DNA of 64,000 nt from Dyadobacter sp. SG02 (lineage in GTDB: Bacteria > Bacteroidota > Bacteroidia > Cytophagales > Spirosomataceae). The DNA lies in the NCBI RefSeq assembly GCF_900109045.1, contig NZ_FNYL01000008.1, positions 1 to 64,000 on the forward strand, in the 5' to 3' direction. The notes under the pieces were generated by a model, which worked only from the letters and a program-made list of their open reading frames with translations, did not search any database and was not told the DNA's origin. The translations under genes and the position numbers were made by a program. This document shows, piece after piece, positions 43,330 through 52,110 of this stretch; within the stretch, counting starts at the first letter, position 1; every line of letters starts with the position of its first letter.

Positions 43330-43884
43330 ATGGCGACGCCTAGATTAAAAGAGAAATACGTTAGCGAAATCGTTTCGCAATTGAAGGGGAAATTCCAGTA
43401 CAAGTCAAGCATGCAGGTTCCCCGCCTGACAAAGATTGTTATCAACAAAGGTATTGGAGCTGCGGTGGCAGACAAGAAACTTGTTGACACCGGTGTGGAA
43501 GAGTTGAGCCTGATCACAGGACAGAAAGCAATAGCTACTATCTCCAAAAAGGCTGTTTCTAACTTTAAGTTGCGTGAAAACATGCCTATCGGAGCGAAAG
43601 TAACGCTCCGTGGTGACAAGATGTACGAATTCCTTGACCGCTTGACCAGCATTGCGATGCCACGTGTGCGTGACTTCAAAGGTATCAGCGACAAAGGATT
43701 CGATGGACGTGGAAATTATACGTTCGGTGTGAAAGAGCAGATCATTTTCCCTGAAATCAGCATCGAAAAAGTGGCAAAAATCACGGGTATGGATATCACA
43801 TTCGTGACCTCTACCAACTCTGACGAAGAGAGCTACGAATTGCTGAAAGCATTGGGAATGCCTTTCACCAACGCGAACAAATAA
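43330..43884 (+). CDS. rplE: 50S ribosomal protein L5 (uL5)
   Basis: L5 binds 5S rRNA in the central protuberance and touches P-site tRNA. The 184-residue product contains PRLTKIVINKGIGAAVAD and RVRDFKGISDKGFDGRGNY. The start follows a 74-bp gap without a recognisable promoter. Confidence 0.98.
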   Translation: MATPRLKEKYVSEIVSQLKGKFQYKSSMQVPRLTKIVINKGIGAAVADKKLVDTGVEELSLITGQKAIATISKKAVSNFKLRENMPIGAKVTLRGDKMYEFLDRLTSIAMPRVRDFKGISDKGFDGRGNYTFGVKEQIIFPEISIEKVAKITGMDITFVTSTNSDEESYELLKALGMPFTNANK

Positions 43885-43913
43885 GATAATATTACAAAGA
43901 TTATTTACCGACA

Positions 43914-44183
43914 ATGGCAAAAGAATCAGTAAAAGCACGGGAGAGAAAAAGACAAGCGCTAGTAGAGCGTTACGCTGAAAAACGTAGCAAGTTGAAAGCT
44001 GCCGGTGACTGGGTTGGTCTTGACAAGTTACCACGTAACTCTTCTCCTGTACGCCTGCACAACCGGTGCAAAATCACCGGAAGACCTCGCGGATATATGC
44101 GTAAATTCGGAATTTCCCGGGTACTCTTCCGCGATATGGCGTCAGATGGAAAAATTCCAGGAGTTACAAAATCAAGTTGGTAA
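43914..44183 (+). CDS. rpsN: 30S ribosomal protein S14 (uS14), zinc-free form
   Basis: S14 is a late-assembling head protein. The 89-residue protein ends in LHNRCKITGRPRGYMRKFG and MASDGKIPGVTKSSW. It is the longer type without CxxC zinc ligands: only one Cys is present. This is the usual form in this phylum. Confidence 0.98.
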   Translation: MAKESVKARERKRQALVERYAEKRSKLKAAGDWVGLDKLPRNSSPVRLHNRCKITGRPRGYMRKFGISRVLFRDMASDGKIPGVTKSSW

Positions 44184-44212
44184 GAATACTTTCAATTCTG
44201 ATTTCAATTACT

Positions 44213-44242
44213 TAACTTTGCACTCCCGTTCAAAAGGGGGTG
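44213..44242 (+). promoter_or_regulatory. Internal promoter and leader hairpin before rpsH
   Basis: TAACTTTG at 44213-44220 is a complete -7 element, followed by CACTCCC. A 7-bp hairpin (44221-44227 with 44236-44242, one T-G pair) begins immediately after it and ends 18 bp before the rpsH ATG. A -33 element is not clear. Confidence 0.6.
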
Positions 44243-44260
44243 TTTAAACTTGGCATAAAC

Positions 44261-44659
44261 ATGTTAACGGATCCCATAGCAGACTATCTGACGAGACTCA
44301 GAAACGCTATCAAAGCGAAGCACCGGGTTGTTGAGATACCTGCATCCAACATAAAAAAAGAGATTACAAAGGTACTTTTTGACAAGGGGTACATTCAAAG
44401 CTATAAATTCGACGAGGTTGGTCCTCAGGGAGTTATCAAGATAGCTTTGAAATACAATCCTGTGACAAAGCAATCTGCAATTGTGAAATTGGAGAGGGTT
44501 AGTAAGCCTGGACTACGTAAATATTCAGGTTCATCAACACTGCCACGTGTATTGGGCGGCTTAGGAACAGTGATCATCTCTACATCGAAAGGTGTAATGA
44601 CAGATAAAGAAGCTAAGACACTGAATGTGGGTGGTGAAGTGTTATGTTTCGTGTATTAA
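44261..44659 (+). CDS. rpsH: 30S ribosomal protein S8 (uS8)
   Basis: S8 is a primary 16S binder and, in E. coli, the translational repressor of the spc operon. The 132-residue product starts MLTDPIADYLTRLRNAIKA; an upstream in-frame Met at 44240 lies within the leader hairpin and is rejected. The C-terminal STSKGVMTDKEA segment is standard. It appears to begin a new transcript. Confidence 0.97.
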   Translation: MLTDPIADYLTRLRNAIKAKHRVVEIPASNIKKEITKVLFDKGYIQSYKFDEVGPQGVIKIALKYNPVTKQSAIVKLERVSKPGLRKYSGSSTLPRVLGGLGTVIISTSKGVMTDKEAKTLNVGGEVLCFVY

Positions 44660-44680
44660 TATTTAAAAGTTATTCAGGAA

Positions 44681-45238
44681 ATGTCACGAATAGGAAATAA
44701 AGTTATCACTTTGCCCGCGGGAGTATCCGTATCGGTTGCAGAAGATAACGTAGTATCTGTAAAAGGGCCGAAAGGCACACTTACACAGGCTGTTGACAGT
44801 GATATCACTGTTGAAGTAGAGGGAGCCGAACTTAAAGTTACGCGCCCTACTGAGCAGAAGCGTCACAAAGCGCTGCACGGCCTTTATCGTTCACTGATCA
44901 ACAACATGGTGATCGGTGTAGATGCAGGTTACAAGCGTGAGCTTGAAATTATCGGGGTAGGTTACAAGGCGAGCGCGGTGAACAATGTTCTCGAACTTCA
45001 ATTGGGTTACTCTCACAACATTTTCATGGCGATTCCGGAAGAGATCAAAGTGGCTACTACCTCAGAAAAAGGTCAGAACCCCAAGGTTATCCTGGAAGGT
45101 ATCGACAAAGAACTGATTGGTGCAGTAGCAGCGAAAATCAAATCCCTTCGCAAAGTTGAACCTTACAAAGGAAAAGGTATCCGTTTTGTTGGTGAAGTGG
45201 TCCGTCGTAAGGCAGGTAAGTCTGCTTCTAAGAAATAG
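44681..45238 (+). CDS. rplF: 50S ribosomal protein L6 (uL6)
   Basis: L6 lies near the factor-binding site and the base of the L7/L12 stalk. The 185-residue protein contains VSVKGPKGTLTQAV and the C-terminal KVEPYKGKGIRFVGEVVRRK signature. It follows rpsH by 21 bp. Confidence 0.98.
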   Translation: MSRIGNKVITLPAGVSVSVAEDNVVSVKGPKGTLTQAVDSDITVEVEGAELKVTRPTEQKRHKALHGLYRSLINNMVIGVDAGYKRELEIIGVGYKASAVNNVLELQLGYSHNIFMAIPEEIKVATTSEKGQNPKVILEGIDKELIGAVAAKIKSLRKVEPYKGKGIRFVGEVVRRKAGKSASKK

Positions 45239-45285
45239 TGCGTAGCCACCGGTCAATGTTATAAACAAGTAAGATAAGATTAAAG

Positions 45286-45639
45286 ATGGCTAACGTAAAA
45301 GCAGATAGAAGACAACGCCTGAAACTTCACATCCGTAAGCGGGTGAAGGGAAGCGCGGAGCGCCCTAGACTTTCGGTCTTCCGTTCCAACACAAGCATAT
45401 ATGCTCAGATTATCGATGATATCAAAGGGATTACCCTTGCAAGTGCATCGTCGGTAGAACTGGGGGGCAGAAAAGAAAACTCCAATGTTGAAGTAGCTGC
45501 CCAGGTAGGTAAAAAAATCGCTGAGAAAGCGCAGGAAGCAGGTATCCAGGCAGTGGTTTTCGACCGTAACGGATATTTGTACCACGGTAAGGTAAAAGCA
45601 TTGGCCGACGGAGCTCGTGAGGGTGGCCTGAAATTCTAA
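45286..45639 (+). CDS. rplR: 50S ribosomal protein L18 (uL18)
   Basis: L18 binds 5S rRNA together with L5. The 117-residue protein has KRVKGSAERPRLSVFRSNT and ends with VKALADGAREGGLKF. The N-terminus is basic, as usual for this 5S-binding protein. Confidence 0.98.
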   Translation: MANVKADRRQRLKLHIRKRVKGSAERPRLSVFRSNTSIYAQIIDDIKGITLASASSVELGGRKENSNVEVAAQVGKKIAEKAQEAGIQAVVFDRNGYLYHGKVKALADGAREGGLKF

Positions 45640-45653
45640 GTATAACAAAGACT

Positions 45654-46169
45654 ATGTCTACAAATACAAGACCTTCAAAGGTTAACGAATCAGACCTGAA
45701 AGAGCGCGTTGTAGCGATCAACCGGGTAGCAAAAGTAGTAAAAGGTGGTCGTCGTTTCTCCTTCTCTGCCATCGTGGTAGTAGGGGACGGAAACGGAGTT
45801 GTAGGTTACGGATTGGGTAAAGCCAATGAAGTAACTGACGCGATCGCCAAAGGAATTGACGATGCTAAGAAAAACCTGATCCAAATTCCTATGCTTAAAC
45901 ATACCGTTCCTCACGAAATGGAAGGTAAGTTCAGCGGCGGTTTCGTTCTGATCAAGCCGGCTGCTCCTGGTACAGGGGTACTGGCAGGTGGCCCGATGCG
46001 CGCGGTGCTGGAAAGCGCAGGTATCAAAGACGTACTTGCAAAATCCAAAGGTTCTTCGAACCCGCACAACGTAATCAAGGCTACAATTGACGCTCTTTTG
46101 AAAATGAGAGCTCCGCATCAGGTTGCTTTCCAACGCAGCGTTAAATTGGAAAAAGTATTCAACGGATAA
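45654..46169 (+). CDS. rpsE: 30S ribosomal protein S5 (uS5)
   Basis: S5 affects decoding fidelity and mRNA unwinding at the entry channel. The 171-residue product has VVKGGRRFSFSAIVVVGDG, the loop carrying spectinomycin-resistance changes in other species, and APGTGVLAGGPMRAVLE. It starts 14 bp after rplR. Confidence 0.98.
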   Translation: MSTNTRPSKVNESDLKERVVAINRVAKVVKGGRRFSFSAIVVVGDGNGVVGYGLGKANEVTDAIAKGIDDAKKNLIQIPMLKHTVPHEMEGKFSGGFVLIKPAAPGTGVLAGGPMRAVLESAGIKDVLAKSKGSSNPHNVIKATIDALLKMRAPHQVAFQRSVKLEKVFNG

Positions 46170-46202
46170 TCCTTCGGGATTATCCTCAATCTGAGAGTAA
46201 TC

Positions 46203-46382
46203 ATGTCAAAAGTACGTATTACACAAGTTAAGAGCACAATTGACCGCCCTGAGAAACAGAAACTGACGATCAAAGCGTTGGGTCTTGGTAAACTGAACCG
46301 GTCTGTTGAGAAAGAAAACAGCGATGCCATTGCAGGAATGATCCGCAAGGTAAGCCACTTGGTTAAAGTTGAAGAAATTTAA
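46203..46382 (+). CDS. rpmD: 50S ribosomal protein L30 (uL30)
   Basis: This 59-residue gene lies between rpsE and rplO and reads MSKVRITQVKSTIDRPEKQK at its start, ending VKVEEI. ALGLGKLNRSVEKENSDA is the conserved core of bacterial L30. It starts 33 bp after rpsE and ends 12 bp before rplO. Confidence 0.97.
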   Translation: MSKVRITQVKSTIDRPEKQKLTIKALGLGKLNRSVEKENSDAIAGMIRKVSHLVKVEEI

Positions 46383-46394
46383 TATACGAATAGT

Positions 46395-46841
46395 ATGAAT
46401 TTAAGTTCATTAAAACCGGCTGCTGGTTCCGTTAAGGTTGGAAAGCGGGTTGGACGTGGTCAGGGTTCCGGTAAAGGAGGCACTGCTGCACGTGGACACA
46501 AAGGAGCGCAGTCGCGTTCAGGTTACAGCCGTAAGCTGGGCTTCGAAGGTGGTCAGATGCCTCTTCAAAGACGTTTGCCTAAATTCGGTTTCAATAACAT
46601 CAACCGCGTTGAATACAAAGCGTTGAACCTGGATGCTATCCAGGCATTGGTTGAGAAAACCGGAGCTGCGGTAATAACGTTGGATCTGATTCGTGAAAAT
46701 GGTCTCAGCGCGAAGAACGACCTGGTTAAGATCCTTAACCGTGGTGAAATCACTTCTTCGGTTGAAGTTCAGGCTCATGGGTTCTCTGCTTCGGCTATCG
46801 AGTCGATCGAGAAGGCAGGTGGTAAAGCAGTTAAATTGTAA
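46395..46841 (+). CDS. rplO: 50S ribosomal protein L15 (uL15)
   Basis: L15 is a 50S protein with a long basic N-terminal arm. The 148-residue product has GRGQGSGKGGTAARGHKGAQ and FEGGQMPLQRRLPKFGF, both diagnostic. It precedes secY as in most bacteria. Confidence 0.98.
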   Translation: MNLSSLKPAAGSVKVGKRVGRGQGSGKGGTAARGHKGAQSRSGYSRKLGFEGGQMPLQRRLPKFGFNNINRVEYKALNLDAIQALVEKTGAAVITLDLIRENGLSAKNDLVKILNRGEITSSVEVQAHGFSASAIESIEKAGGKAVKL

Positions 46842-46901
46842 TTTAGCTGCGATACCCGACAGAATTTGTTTACTTTGAACAGAGCGTTGTAAGCCCAGAA
46901 G

Positions 46902-48215
46902 ATGAAACGATTTTTAGAGACTATAAAACACATATTTGCGATTGAGGAGTTGAGAACACGTATTCTCAACACTCTTTTGTTTATAACGATCTTCCGGTTG
47001 GGGTCTTACGTTGCTTTGCCAGGTGTTGAACCTGATCAAATGAATGTATCCTCCGCAGGGTTGTTGGGTTTGCTCGATACTTTCTTAGGTGGCGCTTTCA
47101 GTAAAGCGTCCATTTTTGCATTGGGTATCATGCCTTACATTTCCGCTTCCATTGCGATCCAGCTGTTGACTATGGCATTGCCATATTTCCAGAAGATGCA
47201 GAAGGAAGGGGAATCAGGCCGTAAAAAGCTGAACCAAATTACCCGGGTTCTGACTATCGTTGTTACACTTGTTCAAGGTACTGCTTATTTGAATACTACT
47301 GTACCTGACGAGGCTCTTCTGGTTTCCAGAAGCATGTTCACCATTTCGTCGGTATTCGTATTGACGGCAGGTACAATGTTCTGTATGTGGCTCGGCGAAA
47401 GAATCACGGACAAAGGTATCGGTAATGGTATTTCGATGCTGATCATGATCGGTATCGTCTCGCGTTTCCCCGGTGCGATCTACAAAGAGTTCGTATCGAG
47501 AGGTAGCGGCGGTATCTTGGTATTCGTATTGGAAATCGTTGCCCTCTACTTTGTAATCATGGGTGCGGTAATGTTGACCCAGGCCGTTCGTCGTATTCCT
47601 ATCCAATATGCTAAGCAGGTGGTGGGTAATCGCGTTATGGGTGGGCAGCGCCAGTATCTTCCATTGAAATTGAATGCGGCAGGTGTAATGCCTATCATTT
47701 TCGCTCAGGCTTTGATGTTCATCCCTTCATTGGGTGCGTCTTATTTTGCTGAGAAAAGTGATTTCGCCAGCAACGTAGCAACGATTTTCGCTAACTACAC
47801 GACCTGGCAATACAACCTCCTGTTCGCTGTATTGATTATTGTATTTACGTTCTTCTATACCGCTATTTCGGTAAACCCTCAGCAGATTGCTGATGATATG
47901 AAGCGTGGAGGCGGGTTTATCCCGGGTGTTAAACCAGGTCAGCAGACGTCTGAATATATCAGCTCCGTTCTGGACCGTATCACTTTCCCAGGTGCATTGA
48001 TGCTGGCAGTAGTAGCTACTTTACCTGCATTCGCGAGCCTGCTTGGGATCTCGACAGACTTTGCTCATTTCTTCGGAGGAACATCATTGCTGATCATGGT
48101 AGGTGTGGTTCTTGATACCTTGCAACAGGTTGAAAGCTACTTGCTGATGCGTCGCTATGAGGGTTTGATGAAGTCGGGACGTGTAAAAGGACGCACCGAG
48201 AGCGTAGCAATCTGA
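46902..48215 (+). CDS. secY: Preprotein translocase channel SecY
   Basis: SecY is the inner-membrane protein-conducting channel, working with SecE, SecG and SecA. The 437-residue protein has ten hydrophobic segments and the family stretches GIMPYISASIAIQLL and NRVMGGQRQYLPLKLNAAGV. It ends one base before map. The many lipoproteins and T9SS cargo in the window depend on it. Confidence 0.98.
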   Translation: MKRFLETIKHIFAIEELRTRILNTLLFITIFRLGSYVALPGVEPDQMNVSSAGLLGLLDTFLGGAFSKASIFALGIMPYISASIAIQLLTMALPYFQKMQKEGESGRKKLNQITRVLTIVVTLVQGTAYLNTTVPDEALLVSRSMFTISSVFVLTAGTMFCMWLGERITDKGIGNGISMLIMIGIVSRFPGAIYKEFVSRGSGGILVFVLEIVALYFVIMGAVMLTQAVRRIPIQYAKQVVGNRVMGGQRQYLPLKLNAAGVMPIIFAQALMFIPSLGASYFAEKSDFASNVATIFANYTTWQYNLLFAVLIIVFTFFYTAISVNPQQIADDMKRGGGFIPGVKPGQQTSEYISSVLDRITFPGALMLAVVATLPAFASLLGISTDFAHFFGGTSLLIMVGVVLDTLQQVESYLLMRRYEGLMKSGRVKGRTESVAI

Positions 48216-48216
48216 A

Positions 48217-49014
48217 ATGATTTATCTTAAAACAGAAGAGGAAATCAACCTGATAAAGGTTAGTGCTCAAGTGCTCGGCAAGGCGCACGCGGAAGTAGCC
48301 ACCTGGGTAAAACCGGGTGTTACAACTGGAAAGTTAGACGCAGTTGCCGAGGAGTATATCAGAGATAACGGTGGGATTCCTTCATTCAAGGGGTTCAACA
48401 AATTTCCAGCCTCTCTTTGTATATCGGTCAATGAAGTTGTAGTCCACGGGATCCCCGGGGGCTACGTGCTAAAAGAGGGTGACATCGTTTCGATCGATTG
48501 CGGTGTTAAACTGAATGGATACCACAGCGACAGCGCCTACACTTATCCGGTAGGAGAAGTGTCCAAGGAGGTGATGAACCTTCTGACCGCAACCAAGAAA
48601 TCCCTGTATAAGGGAATCGAGCAAGCGGTGGATGGCCTTCGCATCGGTGATATCGGTCACGCGGTTCAGAGTTATGTTGAGGACCGTGGCTATACAGTGG
48701 TGAGAGAGTTGGTAGGACATGGAGTAGGCAGGGATCTGCACGAGGCTCCTGAAGTACCAAACTACGGGAAGCGAGGCAAAGGAATACGATTGAGAGAAGG
48801 TATGGTTTTGGCCATCGAGCCGATGATCAACCTGGGGGCGAAAGCAGTAGTGCAGGAGCGCGACGGCTGGACGATCCGGACCAACGACAGAAAGTATTCC
48901 GCGCATTTCGAACACACCGTGGTAGTGAGAAAGGGGAAGGCAGAAATTCTGACAACATTCGATTACATTGAAAAAGTGACGGCCAACACCAGCCTAATGG
49001 TTGAAGTACAGTAA
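48217..49014 (+). CDS. map: Methionine aminopeptidase, type I
   Basis: Map removes the initiator Met from nascent proteins. The 265-residue protein has the dinuclear-metal ligands in SIDCGVKLNGYHSDSAYTY (two Asp), LVGHGVGRDLHEAP (His), AIEPMINLGAK (Glu) and a final Glu in SAHFEHTVVV. Its ATG is one base after the secY stop, so translation is probably coupled. adk, found here in E. coli relatives, is absent. Confidence 0.97.
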   Translation: MIYLKTEEEINLIKVSAQVLGKAHAEVATWVKPGVTTGKLDAVAEEYIRDNGGIPSFKGFNKFPASLCISVNEVVVHGIPGGYVLKEGDIVSIDCGVKLNGYHSDSAYTYPVGEVSKEVMNLLTATKKSLYKGIEQAVDGLRIGDIGHAVQSYVEDRGYTVVRELVGHGVGRDLHEAPEVPNYGKRGKGIRLREGMVLAIEPMINLGAKAVVQERDGWTIRTNDRKYSAHFEHTVVVRKGKAEILTTFDYIEKVTANTSLMVEVQ

Positions 49015-49026
49015 CAAACGCTACGA

Positions 49027-49245
49027 ATGGCAAAACAAGCATCAATCGAACAAGACGGAGTAATTCTCGAAGCATTGTCAAACGCAATGTTTCGTGTTGT
49101 ATTAGAGAACAAGCATGAAGTGATAGCGCATATCTCTGGTAAAATGAGAATGCACTATATCAAAATATTGCCGGGTGACAGAGTAAAGCTGGAAATGTCT
49201 CCTTACGACCTATCGAAAGCCCGGATTACATATCGGTACAAGTAA
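49027..49245 (+). CDS. infA: Translation initiation factor IF-1
   Basis: IF-1 blocks the A site during initiation. The 72-residue OB-fold protein starts MAKQASIEQDGVILEALSNA and ends ITYRYK. It starts 12 bp after map and is followed by rpmJ, a standard arrangement. Confidence 0.98.
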   Translation: MAKQASIEQDGVILEALSNAMFRVVLENKHEVIAHISGKMRMHYIKILPGDRVKLEMSPYDLSKARITYRYK

Positions 49246-49284
49246 GGGGATCGATTACCTTAAATTAACACTTAGTTTAATCAG

Positions 49285-49401
49285 ATGAAAGTCAAAGCAT
49301 CAGTAAAGAAACGCAGCGAGGACTGCAAGGTTATCCGCCGGAAGGGTAAAGTATACGTTATTAACAAGAAGAACCCACGGTATAAACAAAGACAAGGATA
49401 A
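49285..49401 (+). CDS. rpmJ: 50S ribosomal protein L36 (bL36)
   Basis: This 38-codon gene lies between infA and rpsM. It starts MKVKASVKKRSEDCKVIRRK and ends NPRYKQRQG. Of the four zinc ligands of the classic CxxC...C...H form, only one Cys remains (residue 14). This zinc-free type is common in Bacteroidota. Confidence 0.96.
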   Translation: MKVKASVKKRSEDCKVIRRKGKVYVINKKNPRYKQRQG

Positions 49402-49406
49402 TAATT

Positions 49407-49784
49407 ATGGCACGTATTGCAGGAGTAGACATTCCAGATCGCAAAAGAGGCGAAATCTCATTGACTTATATTTTCGGGATCGGCCGTAGCTCGGCTAAGA
49501 AAATCCTCGAAAAGGCAGGTGTTGATTTGAACAAAAAAGTGATCGACTGGACCGACGAAGAGTCTGGTGCGATCCGTGGGGTTATTGCTGGGGAATTTAA
49601 AGTAGAAGGCGCTCTTAAGTCTGAAGTTCAGTTGAGCATTAAGCGTCTTATGGATATCGCTTGTTATCGTGGTCTCCGTCACCGTAAAGGATTGCCTTTG
49701 CGTGGTCAGAGAACGAAAAACAACTCACGTACTCGTAAGGGTAAACGCAAAACTATCGCGAACAAGAAAAAGGCTACTAAATAA
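49407..49784 (+). CDS. rpsM: 30S ribosomal protein S13 (uS13)
   Basis: S13 is a head protein contacting P-site tRNA and L5. The 125-residue protein starts MARIAGVDIPDRKRGEISLT and contains YRGLRHRKGLPLRGQRTKNN. The C-terminal tail is highly basic. It starts 5 bp after rpmJ. Confidence 0.98.
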   Translation: MARIAGVDIPDRKRGEISLTYIFGIGRSSAKKILEKAGVDLNKKVIDWTDEESGAIRGVIAGEFKVEGALKSEVQLSIKRLMDIACYRGLRHRKGLPLRGQRTKNNSRTRKGKRKTIANKKKATK

Positions 49785-49826
49785 TCAAGTGAGCGGTGGA
49801 GCGATCCACAACTTATTCCAAGAGCA

Positions 49827-50222
49827 ATGGCACAGAATAAAAGAAAAGATAAAGCAAAAAAGAGAGTGGTTGTTGTCGAGCCTGTTGGTCAGGTTCACAT
49901 CAAGGCTTCTTTCAATAATATCATCATCTCAATTACCAACAGCAACGGACAAGTTATTTCTTGGGGTTCTGCAGGTAAAATGGGATTCCGTGGTTCTAAG
50001 AAGAACACTCCATATGCAGCACAAACTGCTGCACAGAGCGCTGCACAAGTTGCGTTCGACCTCGGAATGCGTAAAGCTGAGGTTTTCGTAAAAGGACCGG
50101 GATCAGGCCGTGAGTCTGCGATCCGTACCATTCAGAATGCAGGTATCGAAGTGACCACTATCCGTGACATCACTCCGCTTCCGCACAACGGATGCCGTCC
50201 TCCAAAACGTCGTAGAGTATAG
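49827..50222 (+). CDS. rpsK: 30S ribosomal protein S11 (uS11)
   Basis: S11 lies on the 30S platform near the mRNA exit. The 131-residue product has HIKASFNNIIISITNSNGQV and ends DITPLPHNGCRPPKRRRV, the typical C-terminus. It follows rpsM by 42 bp. Confidence 0.98.
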   Translation: MAQNKRKDKAKKRVVVVEPVGQVHIKASFNNIIISITNSNGQVISWGSAGKMGFRGSKKNTPYAAQTAAQSAAQVAFDLGMRKAEVFVKGPGSGRESAIRTIQNAGIEVTTIRDITPLPHNGCRPPKRRRV

Positions 50223-50308
50223 TAGTTAGTACCGCAAGGTACCCATTCGTAATTTGGACACTGGGGTTACAGAATGGTTTTTATCAATTAAGTAAACAAA
50301 TAGTTTTA

Positions 50309-50914
50309 ATGGCACGTTATACAGGTCCCAAAACCAAAATCGCAAGACGTTACGGAGAGCCCATCATGGGTCCAAGCAAGGCGCTTGCAAAGAAAAATTA
50401 CCCTGCCGGAATGCACGGAAAGGGTCGTCGGTCAAAGAAGTCGGAGTACGCTCTGCAATTGGCTGAGAAACAAAAAGTAAAATTCATCTACGGTATTCTT
50501 GAAAGACAATTCCGTAGCTTGTTCGAGAAAGCTGCCGTTAAAGCGGGTCTTACAGGTGAAAACCTTTTGAGATACTGCGAAGCACGTCTTGACAATACAG
50601 TTTACCGTTTGGGTATTGCTCCAACTCGCCGTGCTGCTCGTCAGCTGGTGTCGCACAAGCACATCCTCGTTGATGGTGAGATCGTAAACATCCCTTCTTA
50701 CTCATTGCGTCCAGGACAGATTGTTACAGTTCGCGAGAAATCAAAATCTCTCGAAGCAGTAACTGACAGCCTTGCAGGACACAGCGCAAAAGGTTTCAAC
50801 TGGCTGGAATGGGACGCTCAGCAATTGTCTGGCAAGTTCATTACATTCCCCGACCGCGAGTCAATTCCAGAAAACATCAACGAACAGCTGATCGTTGAGT
50901 TGTATTCTAAATAA
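50309..50914 (+). CDS. rpsD: 30S ribosomal protein S4 (uS4)
   Basis: S4 is a primary 16S assembly protein and, in E. coli, the translational repressor of the alpha operon. The 201-residue protein starts MARYTGPKTKIARRYGEPIM and holds the S4 domain with RLDNTVYRLGIAPTRRAARQ. The N-terminal zinc Cys cluster seen in some bacteria is absent. A terminator follows. Confidence 0.98.
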   Translation: MARYTGPKTKIARRYGEPIMGPSKALAKKNYPAGMHGKGRRSKKSEYALQLAEKQKVKFIYGILERQFRSLFEKAAVKAGLTGENLLRYCEARLDNTVYRLGIAPTRRAARQLVSHKHILVDGEIVNIPSYSLRPGQIVTVREKSKSLEAVTDSLAGHSAKGFNWLEWDAQQLSGKFITFPDRESIPENINEQLIVELYSK

Positions 50915-50931
50915 TAATCTTCATATTACAT

Positions 50932-50965
50932 GCACTCCCCGAAATTTCGGGGTAGTGCTTTTTTT
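50932..50965 (+). terminator. Intrinsic terminator between rpsD and rpoA
   Basis: A two-part stem (50932-50940 with 50949-50958, one bulged T) around CCGAAATTTCGG runs into seven T. It begins 17 bp after the rpsD stop and separates rpsD from rpoA. Confidence 0.88.
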
Positions 50966-50978
50966 GCTGGCAACAGCG

Positions 50979-51040
50979 CAATTTTGCGATCGCAAAGGTA
51001 AGGTAGCGTGATCAACTATCATTTACTACTATAAAAGGAG
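50979..51040 (+). promoter_or_regulatory. rpoA upstream region: palindrome and true Shine-Dalgarno
   Basis: TTTGCGATCGCAAA (50983-50996) is a perfect 14-bp palindrome. Its first four bases complete a near-consensus -7 element CAATTTTG (50979-50986). Closer to the gene, AAGGAG at 51035-51040 lies 8 bases before the rpoA ATG, a canonical Shine-Dalgarno sequence that is unusual among these genes. Confidence 0.45.
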
Positions 51041-51048
51041 CAAGGACT

Positions 51049-52038
51049 ATGTCAATATTAGCTTTCCAAATGCCTGATAAGGTCGTCATGGAGAAAGCAG
51101 ACGACTTTCACGGGTTGTTTGAGTTTAAGCCTTTAGAGAAAGGATACGGCGTAACCATTGGTAATGCGTTGCGTAGGATTCTCCTTTCGTCTTTGGAAGG
51201 TTACGCCATCACGAGTGTGAAGTTCCCAGGCGTGCTTCACGAATTTTCTTCTATCGAAGGTATAGTTGAGGATGTTACGGAAATCATCCTGAACCTGAAA
51301 ATGGTTCGTTTTAAAAAAGTTTCTGACCTGAGTGAGAGCAGGATCGTTGTAAACCTTAAAAATGTATCGGTAATTACTGCCGGCGACATTGGCAAGTTTA
51401 CAAGCGCATTTGAGGTTCTGAATCCGGATCTGGTCATTTGCCATATAGATGATCAAAAGGAGTTCGAAATGGAACTTCTCTTGGATAAAGGTAGAGGTTA
51501 CGTACCGGCAGACGAGCCACGGGCCAATGAGCTTCCGTTCGGCTACATCGCGGTAGACTCCATTTATACGCCTATCAAAAATGTGAAATACAGCGTTGAA
51601 AACACGCGTGTTGAACAGCGTACCGACTACGAACGTCTTTTGATCGACATCCAGACAGATGGATCTATCCACCCTGAGGATGCATTGAAAGGCGCTGCCA
51701 ATATTCTGATTCAACACTTCATGCTGTTCTCTGACCAAACGATGACGTTTGAGAAGCAGAAAGCTGAGGAAGACAATCAGGTTGATGAGGAAATGCTGCG
51801 TATGAGAAAACTGTTGAAGACTTCATTGTCTGAACTGGATCTTTCAGTACGTGCTTACAACTGTTTGAAATCTGCGGATGTTAAAACACTTGGTGACCTG
51901 GTAAGACTTGAAATTTCGGATATGATGAAATTCCGGAACTTCGGTAAGAAATCACTCACCGAGCTGGAACAACTCGTTGCCGACAAGCAGCTCACATTTG
52001 GAATGGACGTGTCGAAGTACCGTCTGGACGAGGATTAA
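51049..52038 (+). CDS. rpoA: RNA polymerase alpha subunit
   Basis: Alpha dimerises to start RNA polymerase assembly, and its C-terminal domain touches DNA and activators. The 329-residue protein has the N-terminal assembly domain (GYGVTIGNALRRILLSSLEG) and the C-terminal domain (LSVRAYNCLKSADVKTLGDL), including the Arg used for DNA contact in E. coli. It has a strong AAGGAG site before the ATG and follows an intrinsic terminator, so it probably starts a unit with rplQ. Confidence 0.98.
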   Translation: MSILAFQMPDKVVMEKADDFHGLFEFKPLEKGYGVTIGNALRRILLSSLEGYAITSVKFPGVLHEFSSIEGIVEDVTEIILNLKMVRFKKVSDLSESRIVVNLKNVSVITAGDIGKFTSAFEVLNPDLVICHIDDQKEFEMELLLDKGRGYVPADEPRANELPFGYIAVDSIYTPIKNVKYSVENTRVEQRTDYERLLIDIQTDGSIHPEDALKGAANILIQHFMLFSDQTMTFEKQKAEEDNQVDEEMLRMRKLLKTSLSELDLSVRAYNCLKSADVKTLGDLVRLEISDMMKFRNFGKKSLTELEQLVADKQLTFGMDVSKYRLDED

Positions 52039-52110
52039 TTAAATTCCATCATAAGTATGTATTCTGTAGCGCGCTAACCGCGCCGCTCGAAGCAACTAAA
52101 CAACAAAACA

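Noticed and set aside
43914..44183. S14, S4 and L36 without zinc-ligand Cys
   Set aside because: These zinc-free forms are usual in Bacteroidota and not a special feature of this genome.
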